From: CAYXLI01 sp964464925
Lineage (GTDB): Bacteria; Acidobacteriota; Terriglobia; Bryobacterales; Bryobacteraceae
Length of the DNA: 20,298 bases
Reading direction: 5' to 3'
Assembly: GCA_964464925.1 (NCBI GenBank)
Contig: CAYXLI010000055.1
Span: forward strand, 1-20,298
Shown here one piece after another: positions 7,751 through 15,148 of this stretch. The position numbers and the translations under genes are program-made. The notes under the pieces are model-generated. The model saw only the letters and a program-made list of their open reading frames with translations. It did not search any database and was not told the DNA's origin. How positions within the stretch are numbered: position 1 is the first letter of the stretch; each line of letters starts with the position of its first letter.

Positions 7751-10700
7751 TCAAAAACTGAAGCGCAGTTGGAACTCGACCACGCGGCCGGAACGAGCGC
7801 CGGTGGCCTGACCAAATCGGACGTTCGTAATTTGGGTGCTTGCGCTGTTGAACCCGAAAGGACTCAAGTTCAGCTTATTCAGAATGTTGAAGAAGTTGGC
7901 TGACAGATTCACCTGCGCCTTTTCTCCCAAAATCCGTGCTCTGGCAATCTTGAATCGCTTTTCCGCCGTCATATCCAACTGGAAAAAATTCGGGCCGCGG
8001 AAGGTATTCCGGCCGATGCCTGGTACCGGCGGGACCGCCACGCCACCACCGGTGGGAGGCACGAAATACCGATACGGTCCGCCCGGAAAATTACCGCCGG
8101 GCTTCATAAAGGTTGCGTTGCTGGTGTCTGTGCCTGCTCCGCCTAGGTAAGCAATGGGCCGAAGCGGACATAAGCCTCCTCCGGCCAATGTCGTGGCGCA
8201 ATCCGATCCCGTGTAGACGGCAGTCCACGGGAAGCCGGAACTTGCCGTGAGAATTCCGGAGAGGCCCCAGCCGCCGAACGCGTTGCCAATCCAATCCTTT
8301 CTTCCATTCAGAATGGACGGGGTCCAGAGGGCATATCCCACGAAATGGTGCGTCACATCGAAATCCGATGGTCCCCGCTCCGTCCGCTGGTCGAACGGAT
8401 AGCTCTGACGGCAATTGTCATCATTGGAGCAGGTATCGATGCTCTTGCTCCAGCGGTATTGAGCCGTCACGGAGAACCCCCGCGAGAAAGACCTGGCCAA
8501 TCGCGCAATCATGGCGTTGTAGTTGCTGTTCACGTCCGTACGAAGGTAATTGACGGTGGCAAGGCGGGGATTCGTCGGATAAAACCACAAACTGTAATTG
8601 ACCACGCGAGGCAGTTTATGGCTGGTGCTGCCCTGGTAGGTCAGCGAAGGCACCCAACCGCCCCCCAGGTCGTACTGCAATTCCAGCGAGTAGCGATATG
8701 TGTACGGATTGACCAGTTGCTCCGGAATTCCGAAGACATTCGGCTTTGCGCCATTCAGGGGGATTCCAGTGTCGGGATTGAACGTCAACGTGGCCGCTGG
8801 ATTCCGCGGGAAGCCGTAGGCGGCGGCCGGTCCGGCAAGATCACTGGTAGCCAAGGTATACAGGATCTGGTTCCCGGTGAGAGTAAATGACGTGGGCAGC
8901 GGCGGGTTCACGCGCCCGTTCAGCGTAAGCGACTCCGGAACGCGGTTGTATGCAACGCCGAAGCCGCCGCGCAAGACAGCCTTGTTCCTGAAGGAGTGCC
9001 CGAACACGTCCCCAGGGCTCCAGGCAAACCCGAATTGTGGAGCAAAGTTCTTGAGGCTCGTCGAGTACGGATTTCCTCCGACCTTCATCGTGATTCCCGT
9101 AAGAGGATCGGGGCCGCTTCCTAACACCGGATTGCTCAGCTTGCCGTACTTCTCCGTGATCGGACCGAAGTACTCCCAACGCAGACCGAGGTTCACCGTC
9201 AGGTTCGGCCGTACTTTCCAGTCGTCCTGAACGAATAGTCCCCAATATTGGGAACGCACGTATTTCTTGCGGTCACTGGGATATCCGGTCAGCGGATCGA
9301 AATTACCCGTCTCAGTAGCGGGCACATCATTGGCAAAATTCCACAGGTTTGAAAAGTCGTAGCTCGGCCGCATATTCGAGGCGTCGATGTCGTTATTCTG
9401 TTCGCGGAAATGCTCGACTCCGAACTTGAGCACGTGTTTGCTCTTGACCGTGGTCAGAATGTCGCGCACATTGTAGCTGGTCTGATAAAAGACGCCGCCG
9501 CCGCTAGGCCCGAATTGAAGAAAGAACGCCGGGAAGGGACTACCGGTGACTGTCTGGCGCGGGATCCCCCACGGCAGCGAGGGCAAATCCGTAATCTGGT
9601 TGAAGTACCAGCGGCTGACATTCGCACGGGCCTCATTGACGCTGGAAGGCGTCAACGTGTGGGTCCACAGGAGCGCACCGGAATACATCCGGCGGTTCGA
9701 ACCCCATTGCAGAGCGGGCCGCGAGTTCGCAACCGAGGAGTTGTCGTGGATCGTGTAATAGGCGCTGAACGCGAGCAGATCCTTTGCTGTTACGTGAGAG
9801 TCGACCCGGCCGTTGTATTGCGATCCAAAATCATGTGCCGGAGTGATCAGCGTTCCATACCGAATATCAGGAACGCCGTCCAGACCGCCGCCCACGGCAC
9901 TGGTCACATTCGCTCCGGTAGCGCCCGTGAGCGAGCCGATGTCCAGACCTCCCGGAACTTCCTTGCACTGGGCGGCACTCAGGCCCACGCTGGCGCAGGT
10001 CTGCGGAATCAGCACGGAAGGGCTGGAGACATCCTGCAACATGTTCGGGAAACTGACCGTCTTGGCCGCGATGCTGCCGGGCCTCATGGCCTTGATTCGC
10101 TCTACCAGTTCGGGTGTTTCCATCCATTGGTTGCTTTGGTTGGCTGTTGAAGTTGGCAACACGTCGAAGGAGAAAAACACGAACGTTCGGTCTTTGATGA
10201 CCGGGCCGCCGAGACTGCCGCCGTACTGGTTGTAGCTCTTCAGTACCTTGATGGGTGGCGCTCCCGTGGGGCCGCCCCATTTGTTGTAAGCGTTCAGTTC
10301 CGGACGGTCGAACGTCATCCGGTAACTGCCGTGGATATCGTTCGTTCCATTTTGCGAGACCACCTGGACCAAGGCACCGCTGGACCGGCCGTTTTCGGCG
10401 GAGTAGGAATTCGAGACCACTCGCACTTCTTTGACGGATTCTTGATTGGGGGTCACAATCGCTGCTCCGCCCCAAGCCTGACTATCCACGCTGACGCCGT
10501 CGATCTGGTAGCCGTTCGCCGATAGGCGCTGGCCGTTCGCGCTGATGGGAACCTGATTTTCGGTCTGGTAAATGGAGGAGTTAGACCCTCCCGGACCGCT
10601 CGAGTTGGGAAGGGCTTCGGAGGAGCCATTGGCGCTCCGGGCACCCAGGCCGAAGATCCCCGGTGTCAACCGGACCAGCTCAAACGGGTCTCGTCCCACC

Positions 10701-11155
10701 TGCGGCAGGCTATGCACCTCCTGCGCCGTCAGCGTGGTATCAATGCTGGCGTCTTCGGTCTTGAGGCGCGGTGCATCCGACGCAGAAACCACGATCGATT
10801 CGTTCAACTGACCGGGAGTAAGCACCAAGTTGACGCCTTCCAAGCGCTCCGCTCGCACGCTGACGTGCTCCCTCGTCTCCTTTCGAAATCCGGCGGATTC
10901 GACGGAGATGGCGTAGGGACCCGGCGGCAGGGAGTTGAAGCGATAGAAGCCTTCCAACTCGCTTTGGGTCTCCTGCCGCACCCCCGTTTCTTCATTCGTA
11001 AGAGTGATCTTTGCGCCAGGAACCACGGCACCGGAAGAATCGGTAATCGTACCCTGAATGCCTGCGCGGAACTGTGCACTGGCTACCCAGCACAGCAACA
11101 ACGCAAGGAATCCGTACTGAAGAATGTGAACCAAAGCAGAAGGTACGCGTCGCAC
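7751..11155 (-). CDS. Oar-like TonB-dependent outer membrane receptor
   Basis: A 1134-residue outer membrane protein. It has a signal peptide (MRRVPSALVHILQYGFLALL, cleavage near VASA-Q at about 27), then a carboxypeptidase-regulatory-like beta-sandwich (about 30-115: GTITDSSGAVVPGAKITLTN, GFYRFNSLPPGPYAISVE). A plug domain follows (about 135-290: YQIDGVSVDSQAWGG, VKEVRVVSNSYSAENGRSSG), then a long beta-barrel with FVQDDWKVRPNLTVNLGLRWEYFGP. It ends in aromatic FQLRFSF, as expected for barrel assembly. This architecture is typical of the very large receptor families of Acidobacteria. The start is GTG at 11155, supported by the AAGGAGT site at 11161-11167, 5-6 nt away. It should import an oligosaccharide for the hydrolase 29 bp downstream. 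A strong promoter and a LacI-type palindrome sit just upstream. No SusD-like partner is present in the window. Confidence 0.93.
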   Translation of the reverse strand: MRRVPSALVHILQYGFLALLLCWVASAQFRAGIQGTITDSSGAVVPGAKITLTNEETGVRQETQSELEGFYRFNSLPPGPYAISVESAGFRKETREHVSVRAERLEGVNLVLTPGQLNESIVVSASDAPRLKTEDASIDTTLTAQEVHSLPQVGRDPFELVRLTPGIFGLGARSANGSSEALPNSSGPGGSNSSIYQTENQVPISANGQRLSANGYQIDGVSVDSQAWGGAAIVTPNQESVKEVRVVSNSYSAENGRSSGALVQVVSQNGTNDIHGSYRMTFDRPELNAYNKWGGPTGAPPIKVLKSYNQYGGSLGGPVIKDRTFVFFSFDVLPTSTANQSNQWMETPELVERIKAMRPGSIAAKTVSFPNMLQDVSSPSVLIPQTCASVGLSAAQCKEVPGGLDIGSLTGATGANVTSAVGGGLDGVPDIRYGTLITPAHDFGSQYNGRVDSHVTAKDLLAFSAYYTIHDNSSVANSRPALQWGSNRRMYSGALLWTHTLTPSSVNEARANVSRWYFNQITDLPSLPWGIPRQTVTGSPFPAFFLQFGPSGGGVFYQTSYNVRDILTTVKSKHVLKFGVEHFREQNNDIDASNMRPSYDFSNLWNFANDVPATETGNFDPLTGYPSDRKKYVRSQYWGLFVQDDWKVRPNLTVNLGLRWEYFGPITEKYGKLSNPVLGSGPDPLTGITMKVGGNPYSTSLKNFAPQFGFAWSPGDVFGHSFRNKAVLRGGFGVAYNRVPESLTLNGRVNPPLPTSFTLTGNQILYTLATSDLAGPAAAYGFPRNPAATLTFNPDTGIPLNGAKPNVFGIPEQLVNPYTYRYSLELQYDLGGGWVPSLTYQGSTSHKLPRVVNYSLWFYPTNPRLATVNYLRTDVNSNYNAMIARLARSFSRGFSVTAQYRWSKSIDTCSNDDNCRQSYPFDQRTERGPSDFDVTHHFVGYALWTPSILNGRKDWIGNAFGGWGLSGILTASSGFPWTAVYTGSDCATTLAGGGLCPLRPIAYLGGAGTDTSNATFMKPGGNFPGGPYRYFVPPTGGGVAVPPVPGIGRNTFRGPNFFQLDMTAEKRFKIARARILGEKAQVNLSANFFNILNKLNLSPFGFNSASTQITNVRFGQATGARSGRVVEFQLRFSF

Positions 11156-11160
11156 ACACT

Positions 11161-11167
11161 ACTCCTT
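11161..11167 (-). promoter_or_regulatory. Ribosome binding site fixing the GTG start of the receptor gene
   Basis: The minus strand reads AAGGAGT, 5 nt before GTG 11155 (spacing TAGTG-like AGTGT). It is a strong anti-16S match and supports the GTG start over any internal codon. Confidence 0.75.
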
Positions 11168-11184
11168 GATGCCCTATCTGTGAG

Positions 11185-11196
11185 TAAATCGATTTA
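11185..11196. promoter_or_regulatory. Predicted LacI-family operator 1
   Basis: TAAATCGATTTA is a perfect 12-bp palindrome with the central CG and flanking AAT/ATT expected of LacI-family operators. It lies 14 bp downstream of the predicted -10 element, so at about +8 to +19 of the receptor transcript, a position that would block transcription. A second, one-mismatch copy is at 11293-11304. The adjacent divergent gene encodes a LacI-family protein. Confidence 0.7.
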
Positions 11197-11210
11197 GTAA
11201 ATCCTGAGGT

Positions 11211-11239
11211 AATATATCGACGCCAGAATCACGTGTCAA
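11211..11239 (-). promoter_or_regulatory. Sigma70-type promoter of the receptor gene
   Basis: On the minus strand TTGACA (11239-11234) is followed after exactly 17 nt by TATATT (11216-11211). This is a perfect -35 and a five-of-six -10 with ideal spacing. The start of transcription would be near 11204, giving a leader of about 50 nt before GTG 11155. Operator 1 lies immediately downstream. Confidence 0.75.
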
Positions 11240-11292
11240 GCACCATTCTTCACGATTCGTAACGTCAAGAGGACCGGCGACTCCGTCGCTAC

Positions 11293-11304
11293 TGAATCGA
11301 TTTA
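11293..11304. promoter_or_regulatory. Predicted LacI-family operator 2
   Basis: TGAATCGATTTA differs from operator 1 at one base and keeps the palindromic core AATCGATT. Its centre is 108 bp from that of operator 1 and it lies 73 bp upstream of the chosen regulator start (37 bp upstream of the alternative TTG). It could serve autoregulation and, with operator 1, a repression loop. Confidence 0.6.
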
Positions 11305-11377
11305 TTTAGGACATCTGAGCGGTTTCCCGCGAGCCGGTTTATTGATTCTCGTATCCTCGTGTGCGACACTGCGGGAC

Positions 11378-12460
11378 GTGAGCGGGACAAAACCTCACGA
11401 CGCCCGGAAGAAGACGGAGCACCGATCTGTCAGCCTCAAAGATCTAGCGAGACACTTGAGTCTCTCTCCAACCACGCTCTCCCTGGTCCTGAACGAATCG
11501 GAGGGTGCGGCCACAATTCCCCGGGAAACCAAGGACCGCATCTTCGAGGCAGTCCAAAAATTCAACTACCGGCCTAATTTCGTGGCCCGGTCCCTGCGAT
11601 CCCAGCGTACGTACTCCATAGGCGTGCTACTGCCCGAATTCAGTGATGGCTACGCTGCTCTGCTGTTAAGCGGCATTGAAGAATTCCTGCTGCAGTCCGG
11701 ATACATGTATCTGGTGGCCAGCCATCGCCGCAAACCGGATCTGATACGCCAGTACCCGAGGATGCTCCTGGAACGCTGCGTGGAAGGCCTGATCGTCATC
11801 GACACGCCGTACGATCGGGAATTGCCGGTACCGGTAGTCTGTCTGTCAGGGCATCGGGAGGTCAAAGGCGTTACCAATATCGTTCTCAATCATGCGCGGG
11901 CAGCGGAACTGGCGCTACGGCACATCGTGAGGCTTGGCCACCGCAACATCGCTTTCCTGAAGGGCCAGGCTTTCAGCGCCGACACCGAAGTGCGTTGGGA
12001 AGCGACGCTTGCTGCGGCCAATTCGATGAAAGTTCCTGTCAGGCAGTCTTTGCTGACGCAACTGGAAGGCGATTCTCCGTCTCCCGAAACGGGCTATATT
12101 GCCGCGCAGAAACTGCTGAAAGCGGGAGACCCATTTACGGCGCTCATTTCGTTCAATGATGTTTCCGCAATCGGAGCAATTCGCGCTTTCCGCGATGCCG
12201 GTCTCTCGGTTCCCGGCGACATCTCGGTTGTGGGTTTTGATGACGCCTACGCGGCGGCCTATCACAACCCCGCTCTGACTACGATCCGCCAGCCGCTTCG
12301 CCAAATGGGAATGCTCGCAGCGGAGGTGGTCTTGAAGCACATTAAGGACCGTTTGGATGAGGATTGTCCGACGTTCCTCCAGGTAGAGCCCGAACTGATT
12401 GTCCGCGAGTCGACATGCAAAGCGCCGGTTCTGAGCAGCGTGAGCGCCTCGCCCCGGTGA
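11378..12460 (+). CDS. LacI-family transcriptional regulator
   Basis: A 360-residue LacI/GalR-type repressor. The helix-turn-helix is at about residues 17-42 (SVSLKDLARHLSLSPTTLSL VLN), then the hinge helix (NYRPNFVARSLRSQ) and a periplasmic-binding-protein-like effector domain. The effector domain contains YSIGVLLPEFSDGYAALLLS, LGHRNIAFLKG, DISVVGFDD and LTTIRQPLRQMGMLAAEVV. The effector is not known, but the genes around it argue for a sugar or oligosaccharide. It is divergent from the receptor gene and overlaps the MFS gene at its 3' end. Start: GTG 11378 gives a standard short N-terminus; a TTG at 11342 would add 12 residues. Two LacI-type palindromes in the upstream region fit control of both the receptor and itself. 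Confidence 0.92.
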   Translation: MSGTKPHDARKKTEHRSVSLKDLARHLSLSPTTLSLVLNESEGAATIPRETKDRIFEAVQKFNYRPNFVARSLRSQRTYSIGVLLPEFSDGYAALLLSGIEEFLLQSGYMYLVASHRRKPDLIRQYPRMLLERCVEGLIVIDTPYDRELPVPVVCLSGHREVKGVTNIVLNHARAAELALRHIVRLGHRNIAFLKGQAFSADTEVRWEATLAAANSMKVPVRQSLLTQLEGDSPSPETGYIAAQKLLKAGDPFTALISFNDVSAIGAIRAFRDAGLSVPGDISVVGFDDAYAAAYHNPALTTIRQPLRQMGMLAAEVVLKHIKDRLDEDCPTFLQVEPELIVRESTCKAPVLSSVSASPR

Positions 12461-13632
12461 AGCGGCGTGATGGTCTTCGGCAGCTTATCGCGCTGCATGC
12501 CGGATTCGCACTCACTGGCACGGCCACCGTTTTGCTTGGCCCGGCGCTGCCGGCGTTCTCCAAGCAGTGGCATCTCGCAGACTCGCAAACCGGCGCATTG
12601 TTTACGGCTCAGTTCCTCGGTTCGTTCGTGGCGGCGGTCGCATCCTCTGCCGCGATTCTTCGGTTCGGCCTGAAGCGCTGCGTCATCGGTGCGTTCGTGG
12701 TGATTGCAGCAGGGTTTGCGGCTGCCGGAAGCGTATCCTGGCCGGTCACGATGGCGGCAGTGTGTCTTTATGGGGGAGGATTGGGCCTCGCAATTCCGGC
12801 GATCTCACTCATCGCAGCCGGGATGGACACACCGAAATCCGCCTCCTCTCTGAATCTGCTTAATTTCAATTGGTGTGCCGGGGCCATGGCCGCACCTGCG
12901 ATTACAACTGCCATCCTGGCATGGTCCGGCCTCTCCGGGTTATTTTTCAGCCTTGCGCTGGCCGCTGCCGTGGTTGCCCTGGTTCTCGGTGCGGCTGTAG
13001 AGGACTTCTCAGCGTTGCCACAGTCCGGTACAGCAATCCGTCCGTCTCACGATTCTTCTACCTTACGCCTCACCCTTCTCACGGCGACTTTGATTTTCCT
13101 TTACGTTGGGACGGAGTCCTCCATTGCCGGATGGGCTCCGTTGTGGGCGTCCCGCATGGGGGCATCCGCCCACACCGCCGCCGCTACCGCTTCCTGTTTC
13201 TGGGCGGGCATTCTGCTGGCGCGATTGCTCGCTGGCGCGGCCTTCCGGTACGCATCGCCCTCAACAGTGATCCTCGCCGGCCTTGGCCTGAGCGGCATCG
13301 CAATCGCCCTGATGGTTGCGTTCGCCACGTTATCCGCTTTGGTTGTGAGCGCTGCGGTCTGTGGATTCGGATTCGGCACGGTTTTCCCTACTGTGGTCTC
13401 CGTGTTCTGTGACGCAACAGGCCCGCAGGCGACCCGCTGGGCCAATTCGGTCTTCGCGAGCGGCGCTCTTGGAGGAGCGATCCTTCCACTGGCGACGGGT
13501 TGGGCAACCTCGCGATGGGGTGGCCTTCGCGCCGGACTGGCACTTGCACTATGCGCGACCGCGGCAATGATGGTTCTGCAGTTTGCCATACGAAGGAACT
13601 TACGGCGGATGCCCGCGCGAAATCCTCTCTGA
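12415..13632 (+). CDS. MFS transporter, probably for a sugar
   Basis: A roughly 400-residue protein with about 12 hydrophobic segments and the major facilitator layout: first helix HAGFALTGTATVLLGPALPA, a short positively charged loop (RFGLKR) between helices 2 and 3, and two six-helix halves split near residues 210-235. Helix-5 sequence LNLLNFNWCAGAMAAP resembles sugar MFS proteins. It overlaps the LacI gene: ATG 12415 overlaps by 46 bp, while a GTG at 12457 would give a four-base GTGA overlap with the regulator stop and a shorter N-terminus (MKRRDGLRQLIALH). Either way translation is likely coupled to the regulator. By context it would carry the product of the exported hydrolases into the cytoplasm; this is inference. 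It converges with the ThuA-DUF1080 gene, with 21 bp between them and no clear terminator hairpin. Confidence 0.88.
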   Translation: MQSAGSEQRERLAPVKRRDGLRQLIALHAGFALTGTATVLLGPALPAFSKQWHLADSQTGALFTAQFLGSFVAAVASSAAILRFGLKRCVIGAFVVIAAGFAAAGSVSWPVTMAAVCLYGGGLGLAIPAISLIAAGMDTPKSASSLNLLNFNWCAGAMAAPAITTAILAWSGLSGLFFSLALAAAVVALVLGAAVEDFSALPQSGTAIRPSHDSSTLRLTLLTATLIFLYVGTESSIAGWAPLWASRMGASAHTAAATASCFWAGILLARLLAGAAFRYASPSTVILAGLGLSGIAIALMVAFATLSALVVSAAVCGFGFGTVFPTVVSVFCDATGPQATRWANSVFASGALGGAILPLATGWATSRWGGLRAGLALALCATAAMMVLQFAIRRNLRRMPARNPL

Positions 13633-13653
13633 GCCACGCAATACGTCGAGCTT

Positions 13654-15132
13654 CTACCTGTCTGGCAGAGTGCGGATTCGGATGTTGCGGAACATCAGGA
13701 ACGTAAACTGGTCGTGCAGTTGGAGGCCAATCGGTCCGACCTTCGATCTGGCCGGATCGCCGGCGAATTCCGAGACCGGCTGGCCATTCAGCCGGACCCG
13801 GATGCGGTCGTTCCGCGATTCGATGTCTAGAGCATTCCAATCGCCCACGCGCTGTACGCCCGTCTTGGCCGGAACGAACGTGTAGATACTCCCGCTCGGA
13901 TACTTCTCGTTCTTCGCGTCGATGATCTGAATTTCATATCCGATGTGAGCCGGAGTGGTCTTGGGGAAGCCGGCGAGGTCCGGGCGCTCTGCATCGGATT
14001 CGCCGATTGGATCATGCGCGCGGGAACGGTCGCGAATGGACACGCCGCTGTTCATGCCCGGAGGAAGCCAGTATTCCACGTGGAGGTCGAACTCACCGAA
14101 CTCGTCCTTGGTGTAGAGCCACGCGTGGCGGCTTATCCACTGACGGAAGGTCTTCTCATCCACCGGTGATGGAAGCGTATGCGTACGCTGGCCGAGGAGC
14201 ACACCTTCCTTTGACACCGTCCAGATTCCCGGGCCGCGCACTTCCCAGCCTGCGAGGTCCTTTCCGTTAAACAGAGGCTTCCAGCCGAGACCGGTGGGCA
14301 GCGTGACGTTTCCTGTTGCGGCCCATTCGGCTCCACGGGCGAGCAGCGTCTGGAAGTTCACGTCGTCCAGATTCGGGTTCAGCTCGTCCTTCCAGGTATG
14401 GCCGAGCATGGTCGCATAGACGCGCCCACGGCCGTACTGGCGGATCCAATCCATGGGCTCGCCCTGATGCGAGATCTCAGAGAAGGCATAAGTGAGAACG
14501 GTGATGCCCTCGGCTGGGCCGTGCTGGCCGTGCGTAAGCTGCTCAGACGGATGCAGCCAGTAGGGCGGGAGGCCGCGCGTGATGGGGTGGTCCTTGTCGC
14601 GCACAAATAGCTCGAAGTCGTGGCGAGGACCGTGGCCGGGCTTCAAGCCGGAACCTTTGGGAATCCGGATGACTTCCCCGCCCGGACCTATGGCCAAGCC
14701 TGGTCCGAAAGAGGGATCGCGCCAACCGAGCCCGATCATCTCGTTGTACTCGGGCCATTTGAGAAATGCGTTGTTCGCGGCGTGATAGATGACGAGGCCG
14801 CCGCCGTTGCGGACATACTCGACCAGAGCCTTCTCCACCGCGGCGGGCCAGCGGGTGCCGGTATCAGTGTGGCCGCCGTTGAAATTATTGATGACGACGT
14901 CGTACTTCCGGAAGTCCGGCTTTTGCGGATAGGTAGAAGTGTCGACCGTGAAGCGGCCGGAGCCCTCGAGAATCGCTTGGATGGCGCGCGTACCGGCCGC
15001 CCAGTCATAATTGTTCACGCCATCGATGATGAGGGCGGCGAGTTTGCGGTCAGCGGCAAAGGTGCTGGAGCACGCTATGAGATAGCAGCAGAGGATTATC
15101 TTGCGCACAGATTTCACCGTATCGAGAAGCAT
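13654..15132 (-). CDS. Exported ThuA-DUF1080 fusion protein
   Basis: A 492-residue two-domain protein. Residues about 30-275 are ThuA-like (LAALIIDGVNNYDW; YDVVINNFNGG; GGGLVIYHAANNAF; DHPITRGLP; GRGRVYATMLGHTW), a glutamine-amidotransferase-like fold linked to trehalose or sugar-derivative use. Residues about 285-490 are DUF1080 (WKPLFNGKDLAGWEV; FDLHVEYWLPPGMNSGVSIR; GYEIQIIDAKNEKYPSGSIY; DWNALDIESRNDRIRVRLNG), a concanavalin-like fold now linked to 3-keto-disaccharide hydrolysis. The N-terminus is a signal with a lipobox-like LIAC (18-21), so it may be a lipoprotein; SPase I cleavage near TFA-A is the alternative. The start could be TTG 15144, ATG 15132 or GTG 15117; ATG was chosen. It follows garD after 4-16 bp, probably one operon. 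The fusion of these domains is common in Acidobacteria and Planctomycetes. Confidence 0.88.
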   Translation of the reverse strand: MLLDTVKSVRKIILCCYLIACSSTFAADRKLAALIIDGVNNYDWAAGTRAIQAILEGSGRFTVDTSTYPQKPDFRKYDVVINNFNGGHTDTGTRWPAAVEKALVEYVRNGGGLVIYHAANNAFLKWPEYNEMIGLGWRDPSFGPGLAIGPGGEVIRIPKGSGLKPGHGPRHDFELFVRDKDHPITRGLPPYWLHPSEQLTHGQHGPAEGITVLTYAFSEISHQGEPMDWIRQYGRGRVYATMLGHTWKDELNPNLDDVNFQTLLARGAEWAATGNVTLPTGLGWKPLFNGKDLAGWEVRGPGIWTVSKEGVLLGQRTHTLPSPVDEKTFRQWISRHAWLYTKDEFGEFDLHVEYWLPPGMNSGVSIRDRSRAHDPIGESDAERPDLAGFPKTTPAHIGYEIQIIDAKNEKYPSGSIYTFVPAKTGVQRVGDWNALDIESRNDRIRVRLNGQPVSEFAGDPARSKVGPIGLQLHDQFTFLMFRNIRIRTLPDR

Positions 15133-15148
15133 TCTTCGGATCAAGCCG

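Noticed and set aside
8345..10150. Long plus-strand open frames (8345-8890, 9410-10150) inside the receptor gene
   Set aside because: The opposite strand encodes a full-length receptor with clear motifs. These frames are Arg-rich with no recognisable sequence and no ribosome site.
13633..13653. Bidirectional terminator between the MFS and ThuA-DUF1080 genes
   Set aside because: The 21-bp spacer contains no inverted repeat or T-run that I can see.
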